A stretch of DNA of 64,000 nucleotides from Aphrophora alni. Lineage: Eukaryota > Arthropoda > Insecta > Hemiptera > Aphrophoridae. The notes under the pieces are model-generated. The model searched no databases and had not been told where the DNA came from. It saw only the letters and a program-made list of their open reading frames with translations. Of this stretch, positions 1 to 11,422 are shown one piece after another (position 1 is the first letter of the stretch; each line of letters starts with the position of its first letter). The stretch covers positions 14,974,098-15,038,097 of the forward strand of contig OY740772.1 of assembly GCA_963513935.1 (NCBI GenBank). Reading direction: 5' to 3'. A program made the position numbers and the translations under genes.

Positions 1-1690
1 TCTAGGCTTCTTGGATCCAGAGATATGCTTTAGGGGTAAAAATACACCCTTGGAGTGGAACATTTCCTAAATCCTTTCTTAGTACGCGTTTACAGACTTA
101 CCACAAACCATGTTAATAAATTCATAGCTCTAGGCTTCTTGGATCCAGAGATATGCTTTAGGGGTAAAAATACACCCTTGGAGTGGAACATTTCCTAAAT
201 CCTTTCTTAGTACGCGTTTACAGACATACCACAAACCATGTTAATAAATTCATAGCTCTAGGCTTCTTGGATCCAGAGATATGCTTTAGGGGTAAAAATA
301 CACCCTTGGAGTGGAACATTTCCTAAATCCTTTCTTAGTACGCGTTTACAGACTTACCACAAACCATGTTAAGAAATTCATAGCTCTAGGCTTCTTGGAT
401 CCAGAGATATGCTTTAGGGGTAAAAATACACCCTTGGAGTAGAACATTTCCTAAATCCTTTCTTAGTACGCGTTTACACACTTACCACAAACCATGTTAA
501 TAAATTCATAGCTCTAGGCTTCTTGGATCCAGAGATATGCTTTAGGGGTAAAAATACACCCTTGGAGTGGAACATTTCCTAAATCCTTTCTTAGTACGCG
601 TTTACAGACATACCACAAACCATGTTAATAAATTCATAGCTCTAGGCTTCTTGGATCCAGAGATATGCTTTAGGGGTAAAAATACACCCTTGGAGTGGAA
701 CATTTCCTAAATCCTTTCTTAGTACGCGTTTACAGACTTACCACAAACCATGTTAATAAATTCATAGCTCTAGGCTTCTTGGATCCAGAGATATGCTTTA
801 GGGGTAAAAATACACCCTTGGAGTGGAACATTTCCTAAATCCTTTCTTAGTACGCGTTTACAGACATACCACAAACCATGTTAATAAATTCATAGCTCTA
901 GGCTTCTTGGATCCAGAGATATGCTTTAGGGGTAAAAATACACCCTTGGAGTGGAACATTTCCTAAATCCTTTCTTAGTACGCGTTTACAGACTTACCAC
1001 AAACCATGTTAATAAATTCATAGCTCTAGGCTTCTTGGATCCAGAGATATGCTTTAGGGGTAAAAATACACCCTTGGAGTGGAACATTTCCTAAATCCTT
1101 TCTTAGTACGCGTTTACAGACATACCACAAACCATGTTAATAAATTCATAGCTCTAGGCTTCTTGGATCCAGAGATATGCTTTAGGGGTAAAAATACACC
1201 CTTGGAGTGGAACATTTCCTAAATCCTTTCTTAGTACGCGTTTACAGACATACCACAAACCATGTTAATAAATTCATAGCTCTAGGCTTCTTGGATCCAG
1301 AGATATGCTTTAGGGGTAAAAATACACCCTTGGAGTGGAATATTTCCTAAATCCTTTCTTAGTACGCGTGTACAGACCTACCTCAAACCATGTTAAAAAT
1401 TCGTAGCTCTAGGCTTCTCGGATACAGAGATATGCTTTAGGGGTAAAAAACACCCTTGGAGTGGAACATTTTCAAAACCCTTTCTTAATACGCGTCTACA
1501 GACCTACCCCAAAGCATGTTAACAAATTCGTAGCTCTAGGTTTCTTGGATCAAGGGATATGCTTTAGGGGTAAAAAACACCCTTGGAGTGGAACATTTTC
1601 AAAACCCTTTCTTAATACGCGTCTACAGACCTACCCCAAAGCATGTTAAAAAAATTCATAGCTCTAGATTTCTTGGATCCAAAGATTTCG
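1..1690. repeat. 128-bp satellite array, about 13 units, open at the left edge
   Basis: Units start with tctaggcttcttggatcc at 1, 129, 257, 385, 513, 641, 769, 897, 1025, 1153, 1281, 1408, 1535 and 1663, giving a period of 128 bp (127 in two late units). Each carries a ggatcc and an acgcgt word. Units 1-10 are nearly identical. The last three, nearest unique DNA, are clearly diverged, as expected at the edge of an array homogenised by unequal exchange. A variant site, cagactt versus cagacat, alternates through most of the array and suggests a 256-bp higher-order unit. The array runs off the left side, so its full size is unknown. Two short open frames at 1461-1785 are by-products of the repeat. 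Confidence 0.97.
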
Positions 1691-2640
1691 TAATCAGTCA
1701 GTGGGTTTTTGACTTATATATATATAAACTAAATTTATTATTAACTCAGTGTATAAAGATAAAAACCATTGTTGCAACTTATTAAGGGTAAGCTGAATTT
1801 CCTACAGGTGAAAGACCCTTATTTGACATATATTTCTCTAAAGTCTCCTCTTCTCCTCCTTGTGCTTCCTCCTTCTGAAAGTTTATTTAAAATTATACTT
1901 AAGGAGCTATAAAATTACAAACGTTTAAAACTTATTTTTTAAGAAGACAAATCCCCCCCCCCCCTGTTAATGTGTTGTGTTGTTTTAAATAGTTAAAATA
2001 AACAAAAACGCTTGAAACAAAATATGAATTACGCATTTTAAGCTTTAAAATGCTATGCATTGTTTATAAGCGGAATGAATCGGTTACGGTTACGGTGAGC
2101 GCATGAGTGCGCTCTAACACTCTGACGCCACATTCTTCTATCCCCAATTTAATAGCAAATTCATAACCAATTGATACTTCAATGAAGACCGATATTTCAA
2201 GTGTACATCAAAAACAACGAAGTTGACTCTGAAATACAATTTTGACTTAACGAAATTACCACCAACATCAAAAGCAGCTTTCGATTGTCAATGAACTCTG
2301 CCTACACCCTGGCGTTGGAGATATGAAAATAGCTGGACAAAGATAGTCTCAAGGAGCTATTATTAGTGCAAATAAATAATAACAGCTGTAAGACAATTAG
2401 GACACTACTGTTGTGCAGAAAATCCGGATTTAACTGTTCAGCAAAGTGAGTGGTTAATTATGCCTTAATTCTTCAATAGTTGAAGCAGAAATAGACGAAA
2501 TGAGTTGAGTTCGCTCGTGATTTAAGTAATAGGTTTAATATAACCAATTGTAGATATCAATGTAACCTAAAGTAACAGATAGTGTACTTTGAAAATATAA
2601 CACACAATAAGTAAACATGTGAGGTGGGTGGGTATCTGTG
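1691..2640. other. No gene seen; AT-rich flank of the satellite
   Basis: No coding signal was found. Landmarks are a 12-C run at 1953-1964 and a perfect 6-bp hairpin, GAGCGC/GCGCTC, at about 2094-2115. A T18 run follows at 2656-2673. Confidence 0.5.
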
Positions 2641-2897
2641 ATGCTGTCATATACATTTTTTTTTTTTTTTTTTATGTAACAGCAGACATTTAAAGTTGAA
2701 ACTAAATATTATAGGATTAAAAAAAACACTGAAGCTTAAGTTTCAATTTTTTTTAAATTTAGTAACATAAATATGCTGTGTGTCCACTTTTTAAATTACT
2801 AATTAAACACTCATACAACACCAAACCAATTAAGAACAGAACTGACCTTGAGTGTAACTCATTCTCAAACTCATTTTGATTCAAATAATAAATTAAA

Positions 2898-2967
2898 GGG
2901 TCCGATTTGGGGATTGAACGTCTGGAAAAATCCCGACATGACATGACCTTAACAATTTAACCCACCC
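2898..2967 (-). repeat. Possible tRNA-derived SINE head
   Basis: On the minus strand this 70-base stretch has a GGGTTAAATTGTTAAGG segment resembling a pol III A box, and GTTCAATCCCC resembling a B box (GGTTCGANTCC). The outer ends GGGT/ACCC can pair, but the rest of the acceptor stem does not. It is therefore not a working tRNA. It could be an old SINE head or chance. Confidence 0.25.
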
Positions 2968-2975
2968 ATGGAAAT

Positions 2976-4045
2976 TAAATATTGAAACCAAAAATTAAAA
3001 TAAGGAGCACTTTACAACACGATTGGTTGCCTGGACTGTCAAATACTTGATCAAGATCGTGGTCTGCTCAATATAGCTACAGATATGATCAGCTGTTCAA
3101 CGTTGTTAGGTCACGCTCAACTACCGCTCCCAATCTTAATGTTGTGCTTCAAAACCAATCCAAGGAACTATACAGGACTTGCAGATGACTATGTATATCA
3201 ACTAATTATTACTTGACTTACATTTTAATGTAAATGTTGTAGACTATCCGCAATACAAACCAAACGTCCCCAAAAAAACTTGAAACTAAAATATTTACAA
3301 TAATAACAATTTTAAAAGTTTACTAATCTTAAACATTTATCTACCAGACGACGGAAATTCTTTTCTTTATCATTTAGAGAACAAAAGAAATAATTTTTCC
3401 GATCAGTGACAATTTTAAAACTTCTGTTACAACATGGAAAAATAATATCCTCACTACACCAACTCTAAGACCTCACGAAATCCATGAAAGTGTAGTCCGA
3501 TAGATGTCAACTTATGGTTAAAAGGTAGATGGATGCTTCAGTAACACACTGTAGACAGACTTTGAATAAGGAATTAATTGAATCAGCATACAGTCACAGG
3601 CACATAGCCTTGAATAGAAGCGACGTGTCGTATAAATTCAATTGGGAATGCAATGCTCAGCAGTTTATGTGGTCGTGACTCAATACGACGGTATATTGTT
3701 ATTTACAATACAGTGAAATTGTCATAACAAAACAAGGAAATACAACTAGTAACTGGGCCAAAATATTGCATGAACTTTATCATTCGCCAAATCTAAATGA
3801 AAACCAACCAAAATTATTCTGATTTTAAAGTTGTTTGATATTAACTGCTTATATTATTAATATGGTTTAATCTGAGATGTGTATAAAAAATAATACGTGG
3901 CATTTTGGAAGTATATTTTAAACTAAAACTAACTTTGTAACGTATGAAAAGAACCTAAGCTTTAAACTAAATTTAGTTTTAGTTTCCAACATGGCCCTAA
4001 ACTAATAGGCTATATTGGGTTTATACTTTTATGCTCTAGGTTTAA
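2976..4045. other. No gene seen
   Basis: AT-rich sequence with stops in all frames. No repeat family could be assigned by eye. Confidence 0.4.
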
Positions 4046-4105
4046 CACTTGATTATGATAGTTGATTTATACTCTCGAAATGTCGTGTATTAGTTATTAC
4101 AAAAG
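4046..4105 (+). ncRNA. Hammerhead-like PLE tail module, decayed copy
   Basis: The copy reads cTTGATTA, then a GATAGT/ACTCTC-type imperfect hairpin, then CGAAA, then gtcgtgtattag. It belongs to the subfamily best preserved at 23036, 33445 (minus) and 62360 (minus). The core box is mutated, so no activity is expected. Confidence 0.4.
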
Positions 4106-4439
4106 ATGGAAAATATCTGGGGAAAAAACTGTACAAATATTGCACAAACTTACAAAAATATATATCACCAAAAACAAATTTTAAAAAAACATCAAAACTA
4201 ATAGTAACGATAATTTGAGAAGAATCAATAGAGACGATTTTAAGAAATCAAGTCTTTTTACTATTAAAAATAATATATTGTTAACTCACTAACTGTAATT
4301 ATTGGAGAGAAAGCGACCAAAATGTTTTGTTTAGGTACTTAAAGCAAAATTTGATCAAAACCGTTATGTCCAATTTTAAGACAACTATAATTTTGTATTT
4401 TTTTTTACCTTACCACCTTACCTAACCTCCTAATTTTGA

Positions 4440-4535
4440 GGTATCGAAGAAATGAGTAAACATCTCAAAATGTACTCACATACATAAGTTTGATTAAAAT
4501 CGGTCCACAAATTTAGATTATAAAGCTCTGTATTT
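4440..4535 (+). repeat. Fragment of dispersed family H
   Basis: It contains acatacataagtttgatt followed by aaaatcggtccac, the signature of family H. Better copies lie near 38870, 52450, 57620 and 58640. No coding potential is visible. Confidence 0.4.
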
Positions 4536-4555
4536 AAGCTCCCACAGAGCTCACT

Positions 4556-5205
4556 TATAGTGAGTACGGCCGTGGCAATCCCGAGAGACGTTAGCTGGAT
4601 CTACAATCATCTTTTTCACGTATGTATTGTACGAACCCCCCCCCCCTCGTGCATCAAACAGTAATTAAAATAATACTGCAATTTTAGTTTATTTATATAT
4701 ACATATATAATAACTGGTGGTGATTCTTGTAACAATACATCTGATCTAGATTTGTGTGTACCCAAAATTCGAATAGGTTAGGTTAGGTCAGGTTATGTTT
4801 ATATATTCAAATAAACTTACGAAATTAACGAATACATATTCAAATAAACTTACGAAATTATTCTATTTAAAAACCAGCATAAGTTATTAAATCAGAAAAA
4901 TAACAACACAAACCGCTATTAAATACAAACAATGATTCTCGTAAGAGTGTTGCAGTAACAATGACCTCGTAAGTGGCGCCGTTTAGACAGGATAGATACC
5001 CGGACTTGAAAAGCATTGCAGTGGTGCGATTGAAATTCGCAGTTGTGTTATTTTTGTTTGTTATGACAGTAGACTGATGGACAGAACCTAAAAATATTCG
5101 TAAAGGATGTTTGGAACTTATAAAAAAGGATGGTCCGTTAGTACACAAGTACCGTCTTGGGTTAGATCCCTCTCCATTATCTTTCCTATCACATAACTTT
5201 GTCTA
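4556..5205 (-). repeat. Family F copy split by a ~525-bp insertion
   Basis: 4556-4621 (agtgagtacggc ... agctggatctac ... tttttcacgta) and 5148-5205 (gtcttgggttagatccctct) are consecutive pieces of one family F copy, which are adjacent in the copy at 20846-21080. The DNA between, about 4622-5147, is an insertion. The insert holds a C9 run near 4638, a GGTTAGGTTAGGT run near 4776 and a 30-bp direct repeat at about 4802-4862. Confidence 0.55.
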
Positions 5206-5499
5206 TACGACGTATTTGTGAGATAATAGAGGGCTGGTACTATATAACCACCCTATAGAGACCACTTTGATTATGTATCTCTATAATTATTGTTTTCTAA
5301 ACATATTCATTGGTTGTTGTTGACAAAAATTAATGGAGCTGTCTCTATTTCTTAGGATATATAATCATCGGTACAATGACGTCCTCTTTTTTTTTACAAC
5401 AAACTATTTAATGACACATTAGTCAAGGTTGAAAAGATTTCGTGTATGCAGAAATTACTGTAATTAGAAAGAGAATGAAGTAAACTGAAATTACAATAG

Positions 5500-6000
5500 T
5501 TTTTACATACAGGATGACTGAAAAGAAACTTGGTAACCTCTCCCCCCACCTTTAACTTTTTTATTAATTAAGATACGTACCTAAACACGGTTTGCGGCCT
5601 TAAATTGTTTGATAACTAAAAATTTGACGGAAGCTCCCGAAAGGAAAAAAAAAACACAAAGTTATGATTTTCAGCGCATCAGGTCTAACCATTTTGATCA
5701 AATTGACCTCATGTGTAGACTCTAAGATTCCAAATAAAACTATCTCTTTTAAAAAAATGCGGAGTTTTTACCATAAAACCATAACAAATCGGCCAAGGGA
5801 ATATTATAAAAAAGAAATGTCTCAAATTTCGCATACCAATTTCGATCAAATTTTTAGTGAATTGTGAAGATTAATGACACACACAGTTTGTAGAAAAAAA
5901 TCGTGACCAAAATAGTTTGTAAAAAAATGTACGGTTCTGGAATAATTGGTAAAAAAGACAAATGAACTTTGTCCGAGGTCATTGGATTAGATTAAAGGGG
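5500..6000 (+). repeat. Decayed dispersed-repeat DNA
   Basis: It starts near acaggatgactgaaaag, a form of the acagggtg terminal word shared by several repeats here. It continues with family-H-like text (gatcaaatttttagtgaa, then attaatgacacac) that resembles 28300-28440. The short open frame at 5664-5867 is not convincing as a gene. Confidence 0.35.
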
Positions 6001-6009
6001 TAAACAGCC

Positions 6010-7035
6010 CCTGGCATCGCGCGACCACTGATCTATAGTGCAACTAACCCTCTTACTTCTGGTTCAGTAGCTAAGTCTCCTCTACGAGTTTTAGCAGTCC
6101 ACTCATTACTCGTCCAAAGAAGTTCACCAGGAGTTTGGAAACCAAAAATCCAATGCCTCTTGCTTGGCAAGTGACTAACAATCATAGATTTTTGTCCTGC
6201 GATTTCCTCATCTAATCCGAATCGTCTAAACACTGTTTCTCCTTGGTATATTTCCAAAAGGAGTAGGCTACAACCTCAGACCACAGTGTCCCGTTATAAG
6301 TCCAATGATTTGTCTAGTTACCCTCTGCCCAAGATCAATACTGTCCCTCTAACTCCACCTGAAAAAACCTCTTTCCATAATTCACTACGAGAATGCTCTC
6401 AAATACTATTCCGTCTTTCCTGATGTCTCCAAACCCACCTATTGATGGTTGTCCTAGCGAGACACACAGGTATCCCTACTACTTCTGGGTTTTATCTCAA
6501 ACTCCTTTACCACTGCCTCTTCTCATTTCAGTTCGCTCCTGAAAGATGCTTATGTTTATTTCTACTAACGTCAAGATGTTCGACCACATCTTACATTTTT
6601 TCAAAGTGTGTTGGATCGATCCTCCAAGAGTCTCTAGGCCATCCTGCGATGACTGGGAAGTGGGTTTCGCGAAGTTAACTAAAACCCCAGTTTCCCCACC
6701 TCCATTTTATTATCACTCTCCAGGTTGTTTTTTGTAAGTTCCCCAAGGTCGGATTTGTTAAAGTAATAAACTGCGCACCCATGTAGAACCCCTGGAGGTC
6801 GCGTAGTGTGCAGAGTTCACATATTAAAGCTCCCCTTTAGTCACGCAGCCCTCGGCGTATTCTGTTCCGCCTTGGCTTGGGATAAGTATCGTCTGACACG
6901 TCTGCTGCATCCCAAACAGTTCAGCCGCACCAATACCTTGTTCACTCTTCACTTGTAAGTCCGCACTTGAATCTGCACACAGATCCCCCCTCTCACCACA
7001 TTCTCGAAACAATAAATGATACAAGGAATTCATGT
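6010..7035 (-). pseudogene. LINE ORF2 3' relic: RNase H-like and C-terminal region
   Basis: This is a decayed end of a non-LTR retrotransposon polyprotein read on the minus strand. The 7033-6824 frame contains SEQGIGAAELFG and then LIPSQGG. This resembles the first strand of a LINE RNase H domain (xDGSK..xGxGAGVF....), although the catalytic Asp is not obvious. Further down, about 6330-6290, another frame reads RQIIGLITGHCGLR. That matches the conserved (L)LTGHxxLR segment that lies between RNase H and the C-terminal Cys/His region in I, R1 and Loa-type LINEs. The final frame, 6257-6033, reads KRHWIFGF and tails off as those proteins do. Frames change several times and stops are present, so it is non-functional. 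The family assignment is inferred from these short matches only. Confidence 0.5.
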
Positions 7036-7610
7036 ACAGATTCTTCGCAGAGCCGCAGTCAGTAAAACTTCGATTTTAAATCAAATACGATTTACGCTGA
7101 AGCCCTTTAAAATGATGTTATCACATGACCCACTTGAAATTTTTGACTTATCCTCTGCCATTCACTACAGTATTTAGTTATCTTAATTAATAGCAAAGTT
7201 AAAAGAAAGTGCACGTTACATTCCAGCCACCTGTATTTTCAACGATCCGCAGCAAGGTGTTTCAAAAATCAGAAATGCTTAAAATCTGTGGTTATAATTT
7301 TAATATAGACATAAAATAGAGGGAACTTTACAGAAAACGACGTGCTCTATGTTATGTCAACGCGTGCACACAATAATCGTAATGGAATTTAGGAATAAAT
7401 TTCTTTACACCTACGTCGATTGATGAAGCGAAATATTATTTTCCGACTTAAAATGGCGGCCATTCAAAACAGTTAATGCAGGTTTTCAAGGCATGGATGC
7501 GGAACTTTGATTAGGAATACAGCGTGCGCTACAAAGTAATACATATTATAGTGGCGTATCCCCCCAACCCTGTTGTTTAAAGGTGATAAACCTCTCTGTC
7601 GTCATACCCT
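7036..7610. other. No gene seen
   Basis: Mixed relic DNA with no coding signal. Confidence 0.4.
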
Positions 7611-7835
7611 TTCTTAAAAAAAAAAAAGACAAAAACATAAAATAAAGACCCCTATCCCTAGCTCTCGAATACTCTCATAGCGTCAGGGTCCGAAAAAAAC
7701 AAAAGTTAATAAAGAGAGACCTTATAAGAAAGATGAAAGAGAGGGATCTAATCCAAGGCTACAAGAAAAAGGTGTAGATCCAGCTAGGGTCCTTCTGGTA
7801 TGACACTCCGTACTCACTATAAATGAGGCCGAAAT
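7611..7835 (+). repeat. Dispersed repeat family F, near full-length
   Basis: The landmarks, in order, are an A-rich start, ctagctctcgaatactct, atagcgtcagggtc, aacaaaagtt, gagagacc, aaagatgaaagagaggga and agatccagctagggtcc, ending near gtactcactataaatgagg. The same order occurs at 20420, 21545, 48600 and 60320 on the plus strand, and at 4556, 20846, 23690 and 55470 on the minus strand. It has no coding capacity. A non-autonomous mobile element is the simplest reading; no pol III boxes or terminal inverted repeats are evident. Confidence 0.7.
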
Positions 7836-7839
7836 GTAC

Positions 7840-8865
7840 CACATACAGCGTGACTTAAAAATTCATAAACTTTATTTATTTTTTTTCACGTTTTACTCTT
7901 TTGGAACCATGAGTAATAATTTTGAACTTTCATAAAATAGATATAAAAAGACATTAAATAATTTTTTTTTAAATTGTAAACAAATTTCAGAGTATTTTTT
8001 GCTCTACTTTAAGAAAACACGTGTTTAGACATATGGTACCTATTAGTGTCTCACTATGTAGATAGAGGTGGTTGATTTCTACAAAATTTCGTTTGTTTCA
8101 CGTCTCTATCTAAATTAGAACCAGAGATAGCAAGATATTCTGATATGTTTTTAACATTTGTCATAATCACCGTATACTAATGCAATAACAAGCGATTTAA
8201 TAACAGCTTAGTCAAGGTTGAAGAGTTTTTGTGTACGCATAGATTACTGGAATTAGCGAGTGGAGGAAGTCAACCGAAATTATAATTGTGTCTACAGATA
8301 CACTGTACTCTTCAAAATATACGGTAGTGTGCGCCGACCGGCCAGTGCTTCTGAGCTCCAGTTGACAATACTCAGAACGATTTGACAGGTCCTAGAGGTT
8401 ATCCGCTGAGCGGCACATTTTTCTGCTACATTCTTTCGCTCCATGCACCCTTAACATGTTACTAACTGACACACTGCCAAAGGTTTATTACGTTTGTCAA
8501 TGGTACATAGGCAAACATTCTTAGATTCATGGTAGTATTAATACACGATAAAACATGTCCCAATAAATCTTTTCGGATAAAGCGTTAAAACAATATCTGT
8601 TTTAAACTTTGAATTAGTGTTATTTTTTTTTAAATCTTCAAAATAAATTTTAGAAACTAAAATAAGGTGACTAAAACATGCCAATTTCAAATCTAACCTA
8701 TCAAGGGTTATCTTAGAAATCTCTTTTAGTATGAAAATATGCCGCTCAGAGGAAAGCTCCCAGACCTGACAAACAAACCTTTCTTATCTTCGAGCGGCGC
8801 TCATACCACTGCCCGCAGACACCAAAATAACCATGCTTTTTAAATGGAAATGTTATCATTTCACA

Positions 8866-8868
<3 letters not shown>
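7840..8868. other. No gene seen
   Basis: AT-rich relic DNA. 8200-8300 (aacagcttagtcaaggttgaa ...) resembles 5410-5490 and is probably a shared old repeat. Confidence 0.4.

Positions 8869-8944
<76 letters not shown>
8869..8944 (+). repeat. (TC)38 microsatellite
   Basis: An uninterrupted 76-bp TC dinucleotide run. It creates a long open frame of Leu-Ser codons at 8833-9162 that should not be taken as a gene. Confidence 0.98.
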
Positions 8945-8947
<3 letters not shown>

Positions 8948-9183
8948 ACACTTTTCTACCTGAACAATCCATTGTTACATGCATGATCTGTCATTCTAAC
9001 CCAGCCAATAAATTTCTCTTATATGTAGGGGTAAAAGTTAAAACTAATGGCTCAGTGCTATGTCATCATATGTTCTTGGAACATTTAAATGTAACAGCTG
9101 GTTTTGTTTATTCATTTATTAATCATAATTATACCCCTTACAACCTACAGAAGACTTCTTGAACGGCTAGAAATTTAAGTTTT

Positions 9184-9640
9184 GTGGAGCAGATGTGGAT
9201 TTTGTCAGAATACTGGACCAAGTTGTTTTTTTTTTTTTTTTTTGGCACGGTCAATAGTAATAACATATTGGAGAACACTGTTATCCTTCAAATTAGACAG
9301 CACTGTGACAATGTTATTTTTCAACAAGACTACGCCACACCACCTCTCTATTGGACTTCTTTCTGAGAATTTCCGTAGCAGGAGTTTTCCTGTAAATAGA
9401 TTTGTCGTGGTACCCATCGATTAGTTTTCACAATCACCTAACTTGACAGACAGGGATTTTTTTCTTCTGAAAGTTTGTCAAGGAGAAAGCGTTTTCTCAG
9501 AAGCCACGCACAATGAAACAATTCACCTCTGATGCGTTTCATGAAATCGACAATGACACAGATCTTTAACGTTATGTGTGTGGCTCTGAAGAAAGACCAC
9601 AAGATTGCGTCAATCAAGATGGACAAACTTTATGGAACTT
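9184..9640 (+). pseudogene. Tc1/mariner-like transposase relic (DDE superfamily)
   Basis: The first open stretch (9184-9366) ends with NVIFQQDYATPP. It matches the conserved hFQQDxAxPH block around the second catalytic aspartate of Tc1/mariner-like transposases. It is preceded by TVNSNNILENTVILQIRQ, which fits the segment before that block in these proteins. A run of 16 T at about 9227-9242 falls where an FF-type motif would be encoded and looks like slippage expansion. After the block the frame breaks, and later pieces (for example DRQGFFS) suggest the SPDLTPxDFF region in other frames. The catalytic region is incomplete and the gene is dead. No terminal inverted repeats were located. Confidence 0.65.
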
Positions 9641-10079
9641 CTACGAAGGTAAATTGGTCCAGACCATGTTATTTATTTTTACAATTGTAGATAATCTGTT
9701 ATTAAAGTTAGAATTGTAAAAATAATTAAAAATTGTTAAAAACTATAAAAAGTTAGCTATTTCAACTGTTAACTTACAAATGAGCACGCCCTGAATTTTC
9801 TATTAATGAAAAATGGGTTTCGTTTTTTGTTTAAATCCTTAGGTTTAACTTTTTTTTTAAGTGAAACAATGTCCATGATTACAGAAATCTATTTCATAAG
9901 AGTACTTAAAAACTTACTTATAAAAACTAATATAAAGATTGTTAAATACTGGTTTAATACAGTAAAAGTTCCTTGAAAACTATCTAATTATAAAATGGTA
10001 CCACTAGTATTATAAATCAGCTGATATTGTTTTACTGTGTGATTCACATAACTTAGATTTTTTAGGTTATATATTGTTG
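9641..10079. other. No gene seen
   Basis: AT-rich sequence without coding signal. Confidence 0.4.
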
Positions 10080-10303
10080 ATGTTGTAAAATTCCAAATTC
10101 GAACAAAAAACTTAACTTAAATTGGTTAAGAAAAGTATTAGATATAAAATCTGAATTGATTGACGCATTCCAAACAATCACTCAAGAGAAAAGCATAGTT
10201 GAAATTATAACCATTAGACTACCAATAAATAAAACAGATTTTACTCTAAAAACACCTGATTACACTATTCTGGGAGTTTTAGATGTGATCTCAGAAATCG
10301 CAT
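10080..10303 (+). other. Unassigned coding-like stretch, about 73 codons, no ATG
   Basis: One frame stays open up to a TAG at 10301-10303 and includes ELIDAFQTITQEKSIVEII and TLKTPDYTILGVLDVISEIA. The amino-acid mix looks less random than its surroundings, but I recognise no family. It lies just left of a foldback element. A relic of a transposon protein is the most likely explanation; chance is possible. Confidence 0.2.
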
Positions 10304-10375
10304 AGGAGTTGGAATTTCTAAATGTTTTAATATCGCCGTCATCAGTAAGATTTATAATATTATATAGCCTATAAA

Positions 10376-10800
10376 GAATTCATTTTCGGATTATATACTT
10401 AAAACGAACAAAAAATGTCAAATAACATATAGTCGAATTCCGCTTTATTATCCGTCTATCCGCCATTTCGTTCTTAAACAAAAAAACATTATAACTCTAG
10501 AAGTAAATGAGTTATTGAATTTAGATTTGGTATAACATTTTGTATATTACGTTTTATAATTGTACCAATCACAGATACTTTATTTTAATTATATTCAAAA
10601 TGGCGGCTGTTTAACACTTTTAACGTTGAATATATCCAAAATCATTTCAAAATAATGAACTCAATATCTTATTTACTTCTGGAGTTATAATGTTTTGTTT
10701 TGTGAAAGAACAAAATCACGGATAGACGAATAATAAAGCGGAATTATTATTATTTGACATTTTTTGTTGGTTTTGATGTCTGTAATCCAAAAATGAACAG
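10376..10800. mobile_element. Foldback (long inverted repeat) element
   Basis: The left arm (10376-10520: aaaaaatgtcaaataa, gaattccgctttattatccg, ataactctagaagtaaat) is repeated in inverse orientation at 10640-10800. A single-arm copy of the same family lies at 29355-29640, sharing ccgtctatccgccatt. The right side ends near cggcctgtata, a relative of the acagggtg terminal word. No coding capacity. Confidence 0.75.
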
Positions 10801-11340
10801 CCAGTCTACCTTTTCGGAACGGCCTGTATACATAGTACGAATAGAATATATTTGGGGACGATTTGGTTGGTTTTTATTTGGTTTTGGGGAGGGCGAGAGA
10901 GTTTGTGCAATGTTTTTGCAACTTATTTTATTATTTACGTAAGTAAGAGACAATGTTTTGTTTAGTGAGATTTCCTTTAAAAGATGTAAATTAGACTATA
11001 TATATATTAGAGTAAAACATAAACAATAGTCAGATCACTGACGCTTCCAACTAACGATGATTATACAGAGTATAATATAAATTACCACAATGATCCCAAT
11101 AAATGAAAAATCACAATAGAAATGCAAGGAACAACCCACAAATAAAGTATTTAACTTGCATAATTCCTCTCTGCGAAGTGTTTTGTTCAAGTGTACAGTA
11201 GCTGTAGTATTATTTATTGTTCTGTAAATATTAATTGTGTATCAAGTCTCAAGCCAAGAAGCAACCTTATTGGGTTTACAAGACCGATGTACTGAATCTA
11301 TTGTAAGACTTCCATTATTTATGTCATTATAAAAAAAAAT
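10801..11340. other. No gene; contains a family G fragment
   Basis: 10855-10930 carries ttggttttggggagggc and gtgcaatgtttttgcaa, the signature of family G. Confidence 0.4.
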
Positions 11341-11422
11341 ACGAGCTCGAACCTATAACTGTTCCTTAGTCCGAACTGCGGCGAGATAAACTTACTATAT
11401 ACCAACTGAGCCACGCCGCTCC
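11341..11422 (-). repeat. tRNA-derived SINE head with A and B boxes
   Basis: The minus strand starts GGAGCGGCGTGGCTCAGTTG. It contains TGGCTCAGTTGG, a full match to the pol III A box (TRGYNNARNNGG), at 11402-11413. GGTTCGAGCTC, a near match to the B box, lies about 48 bases downstream at 11343-11354. The acceptor stem cannot close because the 3' side runs into T-rich sequence. This indicates a tRNA-related SINE promoter rather than a tRNA gene. The SINE body would extend to lower coordinates. Confidence 0.6.

Noticed and set aside
1461..1785. Two 60-codon open frames
   Set aside because: Both lie in the diverged edge of the 128-bp satellite and copy each other because the repeat does.
4867..5148. 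93-codon minus-strand open frame
   Set aside because: Lies within the insertion that splits a family F copy; no recognisable protein motif.
6033..6257. piggyBac-like transposase reading of the minus-strand frame
   Set aside because: A weak resemblance was considered, but the neighbouring RQIIGLITGHCGLR segment and RNase H-like text fit a LINE C-terminus better.
8833..9162. 109-codon open frame
   Set aside because: Most of it is Leu-Ser encoded by the TC microsatellite, and the remainder has no recognisable similarity.
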